Source: Sporisorium sorghi (Eukaryota > Basidiomycota > Ustilaginomycetes > Ustilaginales > Ustilaginaceae). Taken from it: DNA of 64,000 nt. Below are positions 50,551-60,682 of this stretch, in pieces. A model generated the notes under the pieces. That model was not told where the DNA came from and searched no databases. It saw only the letters and a list, made by a program, of their open reading frames with translations. Within the stretch, counting starts at the first letter, position 1. Each line of letters starts with the position of its first letter. Where the stretch lies: NCBI GenBank assembly GCA_023212695.1, contig JALCCG010000011.1, positions 62,001-126,000 of the forward strand. The letters are read 5' to 3'. A program made the translations under genes and the position numbers.

Positions 50551-52382
50551 GCAGCATGAAGTCATGTTGTATTACTAGTCTTATCTTCCCAAGCGTCAAA
50601 TCGATTTGCTCGTGGAAACCTTTCTCATTGCGTTGTGTGTGGTCGCTGCTAAGCGTGAACAAAGTGAGTCATGAGGGTGTGGACGAAGAACAGACTCAAG
50701 AGAGCAGACTCGAGGTGATCATCAGGTTGTGTCTTGTGACCGATCTCCCACCGCTCACGTCGCCCAACCTGTCTCGCAGTTGTTGCGCCACAAGAAGTTT
50801 GAATGTCCTTCCGACGCATGCGTGCACCGTCCTGTTCTGCTCCATACAGCTCAGGTCGTCAAAGCTGTCTTGCATCTGTTGCGCCATCCCTTCGTTGCAG
50901 CTAGGACGAATTGGCTTGTCAAATCAAGAGCTGCGTGCACCGTCCCGTTTGTCCGAGCGGCAACGCTGCGCTACAGCTTCGTTGCCGTCCAAGCAACATG
51001 TTCTGTCTACTCAGCGTTGCGTGCTTAGCCCTGTGTGTTTGAGCAGCAGCCAGTCAGAGCAAGTGACCTGTCTATTCCAGCGTTGCATTGCCCTACAGTG
51101 CTGTATTACAGCGGCGTCGGTGCATAGCATGGATCTGAACCCGCGCTTGGGGACGTTCTACGACGTGAGCGACTAGGCAGGTGCGGTGTAGGCAGTGAGG
51201 AGATGTCTTGATGTTCATCAAGCGCTTGCAAAAGTGCCCCGTCGGATCGACTTGTTGGCCAGAGCAACTCTTCGGCTGTGTATCGCAAGAAGTTGGCTCT
51301 TGACGTTAGCGGCCTTGCCGTTATCGAGGATCCAGTCTCCCTGTTCAAAGGGGCTGTATCCATCGATGCGGGCTGCCTCGATGCGAAGTTGCTCCTTCTG
51401 CGTGCTGCCTCTGGCGTTGTAGTACGTCGCGAAGTCAATTCCGTCAGCATTCGAGCCACGGTGATAGTGATTTTGGAGGACGATGTTGAAGCCGTCGCCG
51501 AAGACGATGCGGTCAGACACTTTGAGGGTGAGGCCCTTGTTGAAGACCGAAGCGTTCATCACAGCGATGGCAGTGCCAAAGTCAAGCTCGAGGCGATTGT
51601 CATGGATCGCCCTGGGATTGTGCTCAAGCCTGCGCAGATTGGGAGCTTTGCAACTGCCTGGAGGCTGCAGTAAAGGATCCCCATGTCTGCAAGCTTATGC
51701 CGAGGCACGCCACCGGGCTTCCATCTGCTGAAGGCACTGTCCTCCCGTGTTGTGCCTACCATTCAGCTGTGATCTCAGTCGCTTCAGACGCCCAAGCCAT
51801 GGCAGAGAGCCAGTGTGAATCAGCCCCTGTCACTGCTGCAGATACAAAGGTGGCCTTCCACGCTGCCCAGCCAGTGAGCTTACCACCGTACGAAGCAAGT
51901 CATCATTAGCCGCCACCACGTCGCCTGTTCCAGTTGCACAAGAGGTACTTCGGGCTGCGTGTGTGTGTTTGTATTCCACAATATGCACTGCTTGCCTTGT
52001 TGCGTGCATCCCGTGAGCGAGGCTAGACACAGCCCCGTTTTGGGCTTGCATGGATTCGCCCCTGCACTGGACATTCGAAGCCTTGCCTTAAGCGAGTGGG
52101 ACAGGTGTAGAAGCTGCCGGTCGCCTGTGTGACACGCGGTATTCTTGGCGCCTCTTGCGGGCTCGGTAGGGCTACACGACCAAGTCCCGTCGGATTGCAT
52201 TTCAGAGGTGGACCGTCTTCGGCTGTGCGTCACATACAACAAGTTGCCTCTCGACCACCAAAACCCTGCTTGCTCGACCATCACTCTGAACTCTGGTGAC
52301 GGTACAAGCTCGTTCAGCACCAAAAGCCCGGTTCGCACTCGACGCAATCGATACGACTGGCTCACAAGGGGCATTGCGACAA
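50551..52382. other. Accessory-looking region between transcription factor and Cys-rich gene
   Basis: 1.8 kb with irregular coding signals. The left part (to about 51150) has a 206-codon plus-strand open frame whose composition (Cys, Ser, Leu, Arg) suggests chance. The right part has minus-strand frames that look like remnants of a spliced gene, listed separately. No known domain was recognised. Confidence 0.4.
51218..52051 (-). pseudogene. Possible spliced or decayed gene of unknown family
   Basis: The best open piece is 51653 down to 51218, ending in a stop. Its sequence looks protein-like: FGTAIAVMNASVFNKG, a segment SDRIVFGDGFNIVLQNHYHRG and PFEQGDWILDNGK. Upstream on the same strand, a Trp/Ala-rich piece (GWAAWKATFVSAAV) ends near 51760 at a GTAGGC donor. 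Splicing to the acceptor before 51653 would keep frame across a 106 bp intron. Further upstream another frame reads TSCATGTGDVVAANDDLLRTV, starting from ATG 52051. I could not connect all three pieces without stops, and there is no recognisable family. It could be a real multi-exon gene misread here, a decayed secreted-protein gene, or chance. Confidence 0.3.
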
Positions 52383-52846
52383 ATGGAAGACATCCTCGCC
52401 TTTGCCTGCGGTGGCTGCTGCGCGGCTATCGCTGCTCAGCTGCAGTACGCCTTTTGCAACACTCGTACGTCTTGTGCCGCAAGCGTATCTGCTTGCGCAA
52501 CATGGACTTGAGTCAGCTCGCTAACCTCTTGGATTTTCATCTTTGCTGTTGGCGCGCGGATACAGGTCAATACGGAACCGACGCAACGTGCTGCGACAAT
52601 TGCTGCCGCTTCAATTGCTGTTGGAAACAGGGTGCGCTGCCGGTGGAAGACTATCCGATTGGCAACAGTGCGCCGGAGGATCGCACGCAGAGTGTTGATG
52701 GGCCAGCAGGAGCGGGGAGAGGGGAGGCAGATTCGACGTTGCCGGCGTATGAAGCGACTCTGCAGATGTCGGCTGCTCCTCTGGCCGAGGTGTCTGCAAC
52801 GGTATCGGCGAGTGTAAGAGCGAATGATGGTCCGGCAGCGTCATGA
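52383..52846 (+). CDS. Small cysteine-rich protein, two exons
   Basis: Exon 1 is 52383-52464 and exon 2 is 52566-52846. The 101 bp intron has a GTACGT donor, a CTAAC branch-like site near 52520 and a TACAG acceptor. The product is 120 residues. The first 48 carry ten cysteines in the pattern C-x2-CC-x11-C-x10-CC-x2-CC-x3-CC, beginning MEDILAFACGGCCAAIAAQL. The remaining 70 are acidic/Ala-rich without Cys (ALPVEDYPIG, LPAYEATLQM). There is no signal peptide; paired cysteines next to a short hydrophobic segment suggest palmitoylation at a membrane or metal binding. I do not recognise the family. Splicing joins two different frames that both show this cysteine spacing, which supports it as a real gene. 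It converges with the thioesterase gene. Confidence 0.65.
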
Positions 52847-53029
52847 TGTTGTGAGAGTCGTCGTCTGCTCATAGCGGGCACACGCTGTTCGGCTCGCCTC
52901 CTCGTGCGCAATGGCATTGCTGTTGTCCCGATCAACTGTCTCACTCTCTTTCTCACAAACACTCCATTTCGCATTCGTTCCACATTCGCCCGTCGCATGG
53001 CCCATATCTAGTCCATTCAGCTACACGCT

Positions 53030-53584
53030 CTAACCGACAAACTTGGTATGCGACCCGGTCACCACCACCCTGTCCTCGTGCTCGCTCGCACCCGGCTTCC
53101 TGCCCAAGATCTGCACGTCGATGAACGCCAGATTCCGCCCGACCTTGTTGCTCTTGCCCTTGATGACCAGAAGATCGCCCTCCTTCGCTGCGCCCACATA
53201 CGTCGCGTGGATGTCCACGGACACGCCTCTGTTCTTGAACCTGTCCGGTGAAGTGGACGCGATGACCAGGCCGCCGATCCAGTCGATGATCGTCGCGGAC
53301 GTCGAGCCGTGCAGGATGTTTTTGCTGTTCACGAGGGTCTTGCTGACAGGGACGTGCGCTTCGATGTAGCCCGGCGCGACGGTCTTGATCACCAGCTGTA
53401 AGAGGAAAGAACGGGGTCAGAATGTGCCGAAGTCGATGTTCGCTAGCACGAGAACAACACTCACATCAGACAAGAGATACTTGTAGATCGGATTGTTGTC
53501 GTCCAGCACCTGCTGCTGCAGCTCGTTGATCATCTCGAGCGTGACGACGCCCTGGGCAGGAGAGGGTTTGGCTGCTTCTGACAT
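53030..53584 (-). CDS. Hotdog-fold acyl-CoA thioesterase (ACOT13-like)
   Basis: Spliced: exon 1 is 53584-53465 and exon 2 is 53395-53030, with a 69 bp intron (GTGAGT...TTACAG), for 161 residues. It is a single hotdog domain of the PaaI/ACOT13 group. NILHGSTSATIIDWIGGLVI holds the HGG-like active-site segment (here HGS) with a downstream Asp. Strands SVDIHATYVGAAKEGDLLVI and NLAFIDVQILG follow. Such enzymes hydrolyse medium- to long-chain acyl-CoA, often in mitochondria or cytosol. No targeting peptide is evident. The start at 53584 is the first ATG in exon 1. It is divergent from TTI1 with about 320 bp between starts. Confidence 0.9.
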
Positions 53585-53903
53585 GATGCGTTTCCGACGT
53601 CGTCAAGCGGGCTGGATTGAGTGAGGGACACGAAAGGAGGTGGAACGCTCAACGAGACGGTGTTGTTGTTGTGCCTGTCTGCCCCACATCGATTCGCTCT
53701 TTCCCCCCCCCAACAAAATGGCCGTCGAGTGCTGGCGTGGGGGAAAAACGATGTAACATTTCTGAATATTTTTGCAAGCTCGGAATTCGGATCTGCCCGC
53801 CTCCCACCAAGAGCAAGAAAGCACAGTTTTTGACCTCTTGGACCCTTGAGCTTTCTTTTCTCTCACCACTGCTTCAGCAAGCAGAAACAGGTCCAAGACT
53901 CCG
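53585..53903. promoter_or_regulatory. Divergent thioesterase/TTI1 promoter region
   Basis: 319 bp between start codons, with a C10 run at about 53705-53714. No distinct regulatory motif was recognised. Confidence 0.45.
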
Positions 53904-56900
53904 ATGTTCTCGTCAGCCGCTGGTCCATTCCAGCAGAGATACCCACGTAGCAGCAGCACACAGACGCCCTTCCAGCGCCTCAAGCCAGTATGCGTCGAAC
54001 TGCTCTCGCTCATCGGCCGCACCTCGGCTTCCGCACACTCGCACCAGGTTCTCGCGTGTCTTCGTCGACTCAAATCTACCTTGCGGGCCCTTCTCTCGGA
54101 CAACAGCTCTCACGACATCGATGCTTCAGATTCCGTGGCATCGTCTTCGAAGCTCGTGGCTGATGATGCCGAACCGGTCCTCTCCGCCTCGCTGATCAAC
54201 TATGTCTTTTACCCGCTCTCGGAACTCATCAGCACCGCACCCAAAGGCATCACGAGTTTGTCGGACTCGGTGGCAGAGGCGGTACTGGATGTACTGTCGC
54301 TGCTTTGCTGTCAGTGGTGGATGTCCTGGTCAACGCAATTGTCGGACAGCTCACCACAGTCGGTCAACAAACGCTGGCAGGTGTGGTGCGATCTTGTGAT
54401 TCTGTCTAGCTCGATACTTGGGTCTCCAACGAGCAGGGATGCCAACGACGCGGATGCCAAGGCAAGAGCAAGTGACGAGCTCAAAGTCGCAGCGCTGCGG
54501 GTGCTCGGCGAACTTTTCTCTCCACGCTTCAAAACGCGCTCAACGGCGAGTGGCGGAAAGCGCGCGGATAAGGCGAAGCAGGCGGAATGGGAGTGGGATG
54601 GTGTGTCGGACCTTCCTCTCTTGGACGACCACGACCTCGCTCCCGATACGCACGAAGGATCAACGTCAACAACGAAGGAAGACACTTCATTGGAAACGAA
54701 AGTGGTCCTCGCCTACCCCACTCCAGCACACCTCTCTTACGCGTCAACCGACAGAGTCGCCAAGGGCGCCATCAGCTTCGTCCTTTCCTCCTGCTTCGCT
54801 ATCGCAGAGTCGTCACAAGAAGCGACCGAAACACGTGCAGCGGCTGTCGGGGTAGCTCGGCATGCACTCTTGCTGTGGATCGGAGGAACGTGTCTGTTTC
54901 CAACGGCGACCGCTCAGCAGCACAGTGCGGAAGCAGGCGAGATCGAAGTCCCTTCTCTACACTACATCGACTTTTCTCCGACGGCTGTGTCAGAATCCGG
55001 CACGGCCGCTGCACAAATAGCGACGGCACAGCGTCTACGTCCGCTTCTTCCAGGACCAACGTCCTCGCTCACCCGTCTCGCCACGAGTCGCGTCAAGTCG
55101 AAGCAGGACGGAGTCAAGCCAAAGCCCACGCCGAGTGTTGTGGCTGCGCGCGCCATTGATCTCCTCGCAGACCTTCTCAGGGCCACGCTTTCGGACGCGA
55201 GTCTCAAAGACGTCATTGCTCGGCAGATCCCTCTCACTCAACCTCAAAGATCAGGCGTCGAAGCATCGATCAAGGTGACCGACCTTGAGGACTTTGCACA
55301 ACTCGACCAGGATCCCATTGCAGATCCCGCGAACATCCGTTCTACCGACATGCATCCAATCTCGGACGACAAACTGAATGAAGGAGCAGAGAGCAAAGAC
55401 GACCAATGGGCTCTGTCGACGCTCGCCCAGGTCCATTTGGCCCTCAAAACGTTTTCGCCGCTGTCACAGCCTTCGCTTCCAGGCACGTCGCTGCCTTGCT
55501 CCGTCCACGCTTTCGTGCAGACATCCGTGCTCCGCTTGGCTGCGGCACTCCTGTCCGACTGCGCGTCTTTGTTCGCTTGGCTAGACCGGCAGCTGGAAAG
55601 CATGGCGCGACTCGACACTGCATCCACCAATCCACCCTCGGAAAGCTCGCACTCGTCCAGCATCGCCACCTTGCTCTGCTGGATCATCGACCTCGCGTCA
55701 GAGTACAACACCGAATCGGTGGCTCAGAAGGCGCTGACTGCGTTTGCGGCAGTGCAGAGCAGAGCAGTGGAACGCAAGGAGCAAGGTGAGGACTCGGAGG
55801 TGCTAGCGCGGCTCGGCAGCGGGGCAGTTTTGTGGTCGGTGCTGATGCAGGCTCTGCAGAGTCTTCCGGCGACGATCGTGGCGCACAACGACGAGGGCGC
55901 TTCGAGGCTCGCTTTGCGGGTGAGCACTGTTCTCAGTCTTCCTCAACAGACGCAAAGCTCAGCGAATGGTGGGAGCGCGCTCGTCGGCCTCGCCAAGCTG
56001 TCGCGCGACATGCAGGACACCTGCGTGCGTCTAATGCGACCGCTCAAGGTCGACAGACTCGAGTACGTCGACGAGGCAGCCGACCCGCTGGGGACCACGA
56101 CGTGGCGACTGCAGCCCGTCTTTTCCGGCCTTGAAGCAAGCACTTCGACCCAGCTCAGCGGCATGTTCTTCAGCATCGGGCGCTCGCTCGCTCTAAGCCT
56201 TGTTCAGGAACTCAAACTCAGCCCGAGCCGCGCTGGCCGAAAAGTCGACGCGAGCGAGGTGTTCGCATTGATCACGTTCCTAGTGGACAGAGCTGCGCGG
56301 TTGAGGTCGGTGCGGCTCGACCTTGCGTCGGATCAGCAGGACGCGCAGAGTCGCAGCGAAAGCTTGACGTCGCTGGTGGTGGCGGCGGATCTGCTGCGCG
56401 GGGTGAGCAGCTGCCTGGACAACCTCGAGCTCGGGCTGCAGTTTGCCGATGTAGGAGGTGCGCGAGCGGTGCAGGCGAGTAAACAAGCGCGGAAAGCGGC
56501 TCACAAGCTCGGCAAGAAAGTTTTCGCTGCGGTGATAGATATGCTCGATGGCGATGCAGAGGAGACGGTTCGCTCGAGGGTTGAGCACAGCAGCGCCAAC
56601 CTGGGTGTGCAACAACCGGCAGAGCACACCGATCCGGCCAGCACCGCGGGTCGCGAACTCGGCTCGTCGGACAGCACAGATCATCCGCTCGTCGAGCACG
56701 TCAAAGGCATCTCGCTCGCGCCGGAGGACATCGAAGCGTCCACGCCCGACCGACATGGTCCCGCGCTCGACCTCGGCTTCGTCCGCGCAGCCAACCTCTC
56801 CAAGGCTCCTCGCAGCGGCGCCCCGAGCCCTGCGCAAACCCAGCTCGCAATCCAACACCGATACCAGCAAGCGGAGCGCAACATCGACCTGTCCAACGCG

Positions 56901-58679
56901 CTGCTGTTTGCGTTGCTCGGCTCGTCGTCCAAGCTGCTCGGCCAGTCGTTCCGCGCGTTGCTGCTGCGCGGAGCGTACCCGCTGATCAGCGGCATGTCAG
57001 CTTCGTCGAGTGGGTCGTCGGAGCTGGTGCGGCAGGCGTCGGCGGCGGCGATGAAGGACGTGGCATTCTACACGGCGTATGCGGATATCAAGAACTGTCT
57101 GCTCGACCATGCGGACTACATTCTGGGGGCGGCGTGCCAGCGGCTCATCAGCGGGCTGGACGAGGAGCTGCGAGCTATTGCGCTGGCGGACTCTTCTGTC
57201 GGTTCCAGTTCGACAGTGTCCGCGAGGCGGAACGATGGCGGTGCGGGAGGCCGGTCAGTGGTGGTGCTCCCGTTGGTGTCTGCGCAGCGAGCGCCGTTTG
57301 TGCTGGTGGAGATGATCCGTGTGCTGGGCTCGGAGATCATTCCGATGGTGGAGGATGCGATCGACGAGATCCTCGATGCGCTGGACCGCTTCCAAAACCA
57401 TGCTACGATTTGCGACGGGCTGCTGGCGGTGCTCGATTCGATCCTCGAGACTATGGCTGTGGAGCAGGCGGCGAAGCCGTCCCAGCCTGGGTCCGACAGG
57501 ATCGACCAGGTCGCGGCTGTAGCGCACGAGCGCACAAGGGACGAGCTGGACGTGTTCACAGCGTGGCTTTCTGCGCGTCGGCGCGAGCAGCCCGCGTTCG
57601 ATGCCGCTTCCGCTGAACCCAATCAAAGCGGCGACGGCGAAGAGAAGGAAAAGGAAGACAAGCCAACCAAGAGCCAGCAAGTAGCCGCACAAATCCTCTC
57701 GAAAGCAGCCTCGTTCCTCACGCACCCCTCGCCCACTCTTCGAAGCCGCGTGCTCGGCCTGCTGCGGCACGGCATCGAGACGCTCGCCCCCCAGCAGCGC
57801 ACCGCCGAGCTGCTGCCCATCGTCAACAGCGCCTGGCCTTTCATCATGACGCGGCTGGGGACGAGCTACTCGGACGCCAAATCGACGCGCTCGACGGCGC
57901 AGCTCGTGCCGATCGTCGACGCGGCCCCGGCGGCGGTGGGGGCGCGCGGGCGAGCGGGTGATGCCGCGTGGTACAGCAAAACGGAGGCAGGGTTGAGCGA
58001 GAGGGAGCCACAGGTATGGGTGGCGGCGGCAAGGGTGGTGGAGGCGGCGGTGCGGGAGGTGCCGGAGTTCGTGGGGAAGCGGGTGGTGGACGAGGCGTGG
58101 CCGCGGTTTGAGGTGTTGTTGCGGCTGATGCGGTGGAGGTTTGATCCGCGCATGGGCAGGCGGGAGGGTGCTCAGCGAACAAGTGCAAGTGCGGATGAGA
58201 GCAAGGCGCTGCTCGACTCTGACAGCTCAGCTGCTGCGGACGGCGCGATCCACAAACTCATCTCTTCCCCCACCAAAACCACAGCCTCACCGCGATCCAC
58301 AGCGACAACACACACGCACATCGACGCACCGTTCATCCTCGCCTCCGCTCATAGCGTGCCCGGCCAGCTCACGCTCCGCATCCTCGCCACGCTCACCACC
58401 GCCGTGCGCTTCCTCGGCGCGCGCATGCCCGACGACGCCGCGTGGGACATCACCATCCACCCGACGCTCCTGGGAACGCTGGACGCGCGACAGCCGCCCG
58501 CGGTGCTTAGGGCAGCAGAGGGGCTGTACATTGAGCTGGGGAGGAGGAATCCAGAGGCGACGGCGTGGGCGCTGCAGGCTGCGTTCGGGGCAAAAGGTGG
58601 CACGCCGTGCTTCATGAGGCACACGCGAGCCCAGGTTCGTCAGGAGACGCTGCATCACGTTCTGGGGTGCTTCACGTGA
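53904..58679 (+). CDS. TTI1: TTT complex subunit Tti1
   Basis: A 1591-residue single-exon HEAT-repeat protein. Tti1 with Tel2 and Tti2 stabilises newly made PIKK kinases (TOR, ATM, ATR and relatives) together with Hsp90 and R2TP. The N-terminus FQRLKPVCVELLSLIGR and the following helices to YVFYPLSELISTAPKG match the conserved Tti1 start. The C-terminal block LRHGIETLAPQQRTAELLPIVNSAWPFIM and VWVAAARVVEAAVREVPEFV matches the most conserved HEAT region. Ser/Asp-rich loops interrupt the helices (about residues 850-1000 and 1220-1270). Length is on the long side for fungi. RVB2, an R2TP component, is encoded at the left end of this window, though linkage is probably incidental. Confidence 0.88.
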   Translation: MFSSAAGPFQQRYPRSSSTQTPFQRLKPVCVELLSLIGRTSASAHSHQVLACLRRLKSTLRALLSDNSSHDIDASDSVASSSKLVADDAEPVLSASLINYVFYPLSELISTAPKGITSLSDSVAEAVLDVLSLLCCQWWMSWSTQLSDSSPQSVNKRWQVWCDLVILSSSILGSPTSRDANDADAKARASDELKVAALRVLGELFSPRFKTRSTASGGKRADKAKQAEWEWDGVSDLPLLDDHDLAPDTHEGSTSTTKEDTSLETKVVLAYPTPAHLSYASTDRVAKGAISFVLSSCFAIAESSQEATETRAAAVGVARHALLLWIGGTCLFPTATAQQHSAEAGEIEVPSLHYIDFSPTAVSESGTAAAQIATAQRLRPLLPGPTSSLTRLATSRVKSKQDGVKPKPTPSVVAARAIDLLADLLRATLSDASLKDVIARQIPLTQPQRSGVEASIKVTDLEDFAQLDQDPIADPANIRSTDMHPISDDKLNEGAESKDDQWALSTLAQVHLALKTFSPLSQPSLPGTSLPCSVHAFVQTSVLRLAAALLSDCASLFAWLDRQLESMARLDTASTNPPSESSHSSSIATLLCWIIDLASEYNTESVAQKALTAFAAVQSRAVERKEQGEDSEVLARLGSGAVLWSVLMQALQSLPATIVAHNDEGASRLALRVSTVLSLPQQTQSSANGGSALVGLAKLSRDMQDTCVRLMRPLKVDRLEYVDEAADPLGTTTWRLQPVFSGLEASTSTQLSGMFFSIGRSLALSLVQELKLSPSRAGRKVDASEVFALITFLVDRAARLRSVRLDLASDQQDAQSRSESLTSLVVAADLLRGVSSCLDNLELGLQFADVGGARAVQASKQARKAAHKLGKKVFAAVIDMLDGDAEETVRSRVEHSSANLGVQQPAEHTDPASTAGRELGSSDSTDHPLVEHVKGISLAPEDIEASTPDRHGPALDLGFVRAANLSKAPRSGAPSPAQTQLAIQHRYQQAERNIDLSNALLFALLGSSSKLLGQSFRALLLRGAYPLISGMSASSSGSSELVRQASAAAMKDVAFYTAYADIKNCLLDHADYILGAACQRLISGLDEELRAIALADSSVGSSSTVSARRNDGGAGGRSVVVLPLVSAQRAPFVLVEMIRVLGSEIIPMVEDAIDEILDALDRFQNHATICDGLLAVLDSILETMAVEQAAKPSQPGSDRIDQVAAVAHERTRDELDVFTAWLSARRREQPAFDAASAEPNQSGDGEEKEKEDKPTKSQQVAAQILSKAASFLTHPSPTLRSRVLGLLRHGIETLAPQQRTAELLPIVNSAWPFIMTRLGTSYSDAKSTRSTAQLVPIVDAAPAAVGARGRAGDAAWYSKTEAGLSEREPQVWVAAARVVEAAVREVPEFVGKRVVDEAWPRFEVLLRLMRWRFDPRMGRREGAQRTSASADESKALLDSDSSAAADGAIHKLISSPTKTTASPRSTATTHTHIDAPFILASAHSVPGQLTLRILATLTTAVRFLGARMPDDAAWDITIHPTLLGTLDARQPPAVLRAAEGLYIELGRRNPEATAWALQAAFGAKGGTPCFMRHTRAQVRQETLHHVLGCFT

Positions 58680-58873
58680 AGAAGGGGGTATGGAATTTCA
58701 CAAATGCTCATTGAAGGCCAGTCGGATTGGGTATGCGATGTGTCGGAACGATGATGCTGATGTGCGCTGCGATGTCGAAACGAAGATGCTGATGTGCGGT
58801 GATTTGGATGAGAGCGGAGAAGGGGAACGCGTGGTGACGTTTGGGATTTTTGGAGGGACGGCTGGATGTTGGC

Positions 58874-59056
58874 TCAGAGCACATCCATCGGCGTAGCTTC
58901 GGCTGCGGGGAGGAGGTCGTCCTTCCAATGGTGCTGAGCTTGCTCCCTTTTGACATCGTCGTGCGTCGAGCTACTAGCTGGCACCGCCTTGATCTCACTC
59001 GCCGGCTTAGTGAAGCTCTGCACTGGATCGATGTCATTCTCTGCCTTCGCTTCGGA

Positions 59057-59104
<48 letters not shown>

Positions 59105-59737
59105 GCTTCGATCATCCACCTTCGATTCAGGGCGTTTCACGATGCACGCAGGCTTGCGCACGTCATCATCCAGAGCGACGAGAAAGTCGTCCTCTTCACA
59201 CGCGCAGATGGAGCGCGCTGGCAGATCGCTCTCGTCCCGGTGATCTCGGTGGCGTCCCGATGCATCGGGTGCGTCGGCATCGGGTTCCGAGCGCTGCGAT
59301 GGTGTGGCGAGCATATTGGTCGAGATGCTGTCCCTTTTCACAGGTTCAGGCGCGGTATGCTCGTGTGCTTCTCCTCCTTCCTTGTTACCGATGCGTCCAT
59401 CTTTTACCCGCGCAACCGAGCACTGCTGCGCATAGCATGCGCGCACCCCCTCCGCGTCGCTGAGCAGCACCAGCGCGAGTTGTGCGTATTCAAGTAGAGC
59501 GCGGATGAGCGCGGCAACCATGCAGACGCTCACAATCCAGCTCGACGATCCAGCCCGGACGCGGCGCGGTTTCGTTTGCAGCACCGTAGACTGCGCGGCA
59601 GCTGCGGGCGGTTCAACGCTGTCACCGTCGATGGAATCCTGCGCCACTACGCAGAGCGGTGCGCAGGTCAGCAGTAGAATCAAGAGCACAGCGAGGGCCA
59701 GGCGCCATGCGCCGCTGCTGGCTCGCTGCTTCGTCAT
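58874..59737 (-). CDS. Secretory-pathway protein with signal peptide, second hydrophobic helix and poly-Thr tract
   Basis: 287 residues from ATG 59737. The first 33 residues are a strong signal peptide (core LALAVLLILLLTCAPLCVVA). A second hydrophobic helix lies at about residues 60-85 (WIVSVCMVAALIRALLEYAQ), so this is probably a type I or two-span membrane protein rather than freely secreted. The rest is acidic and polar with DDD clusters and a run of 15 threonines at about residues 212-226, encoded by a perfect ACG repeat. No known domain was recognised. An upstream in-frame extension to 60028 is rejected because it would bury the signal peptide. It converges with TTI1 with 194 bp between stop codons. 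Confidence 0.6.
59060..59104. repeat. (CGT)15 trinucleotide repeat
   Basis: Fifteen perfect CGT units on the plus strand, read as ACG (Thr) codons by the minus-strand gene. Perfect codon identity suggests recent expansion by slippage rather than selection on amino acid alone. Confidence 0.9.
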
Positions 59738-60625
59738 TGTTTGGGACCGGATGCTCCGCCAAGGAGGAAGGATAGATGATTGATTCGGCTCTCGCCAATG
59801 TGTCGGCCCCCGTCGTGTCAATGTGTCAAAGGGCAGATGACGAGTATGGCGCGTGTGAGTGACAAGTGCGCCCGATCCGAACACCGGAGAATGGTGGTTT
59901 GTCGGAGAGAAACAGAGAGAGACGCGCCGGCGCACAAATTTGAGACACGTCTTAACAAAAATCGAAATTGAGAAATGTGACGCGAAAAAGGAAAAAGAAA
60001 ACAATTTCCCGCCGCACACGGAGACCAAAGTTGAGGGGTACGGACGTGATGATACAGTAATTCAGAGTCAGGATAACAGGCAGAGAAATCCCAAAAATAA
60101 ATGTCCAAAAAAAAATCCAAAATCTGTTCCATTTGGAACGGATCCTTCAACTACCAAGACTCGGGAAACCATGAACCGGGTGGCTGACAAATCTCGGAGA
60201 TTCGTGTTGCTGACCGACTGACTACATATGCCAATGCAGTCGGAATGACAGTGCGAGAGGAGAGTCGACACAGCGAACGAGCGGAAGGCCGAGAGTGTCG
60301 AGCCCAAAAAGGGAAAATCCTGCTGCTTCACATGGGGCGTTCCGAGAATCGGGGGCCGAGGCAGAAAGAAGGCTGCAGCTGTACAGAGCTGCACGCGCAC
60401 GCCGATTCGAATCGTCTCGTCCCTGCATGGAACGCGAATCGCACTGCGCAACGTCCGCTTCCGGCCAGACGTGACCGGATCCATGATGACAAGCAAGAAA
60501 GACAGAGTCGCAACACCAGAAAGCCCGCTCGCTTCACTCGGATATACATTGTTCGTGCTTCGAGCAACTCCGCTCCGCAAAGTCTTGAATGCAGGCACAG
60601 CCGGTTGAGTCGAGATCTGGCAGGG

Positions 60626-60680
<55 letters not shown>
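60626..60680. repeat. A55 homopolymer tract
   Basis: Uninterrupted run of 55 A. It is not preceded by coding sequence or a polyadenylation-type signal, and I see no flanking target-site duplication, so a retroposed mRNA tail is not supported. Confidence 0.9.

Positions 60681-60682
<2 letters not shown>

Noticed and set aside
50556..51176. 206-codon plus-strand ORF after the transcription factor
   Set aside because: Cys/Ser/Leu/Arg-rich without a hydrophobic start, domain or splice support; probably chance.
59738..60028. 97-codon N-terminal extension of the poly-Thr protein
   Set aside because: It would bury a strong signal peptide in the interior of the protein; ATG 59737 is the sensible start.
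60626..60680. A55 as a retroposon tail
   Set aside because: No upstream coding or LINE/SINE-like sequence and no flanking target-site duplication was seen.
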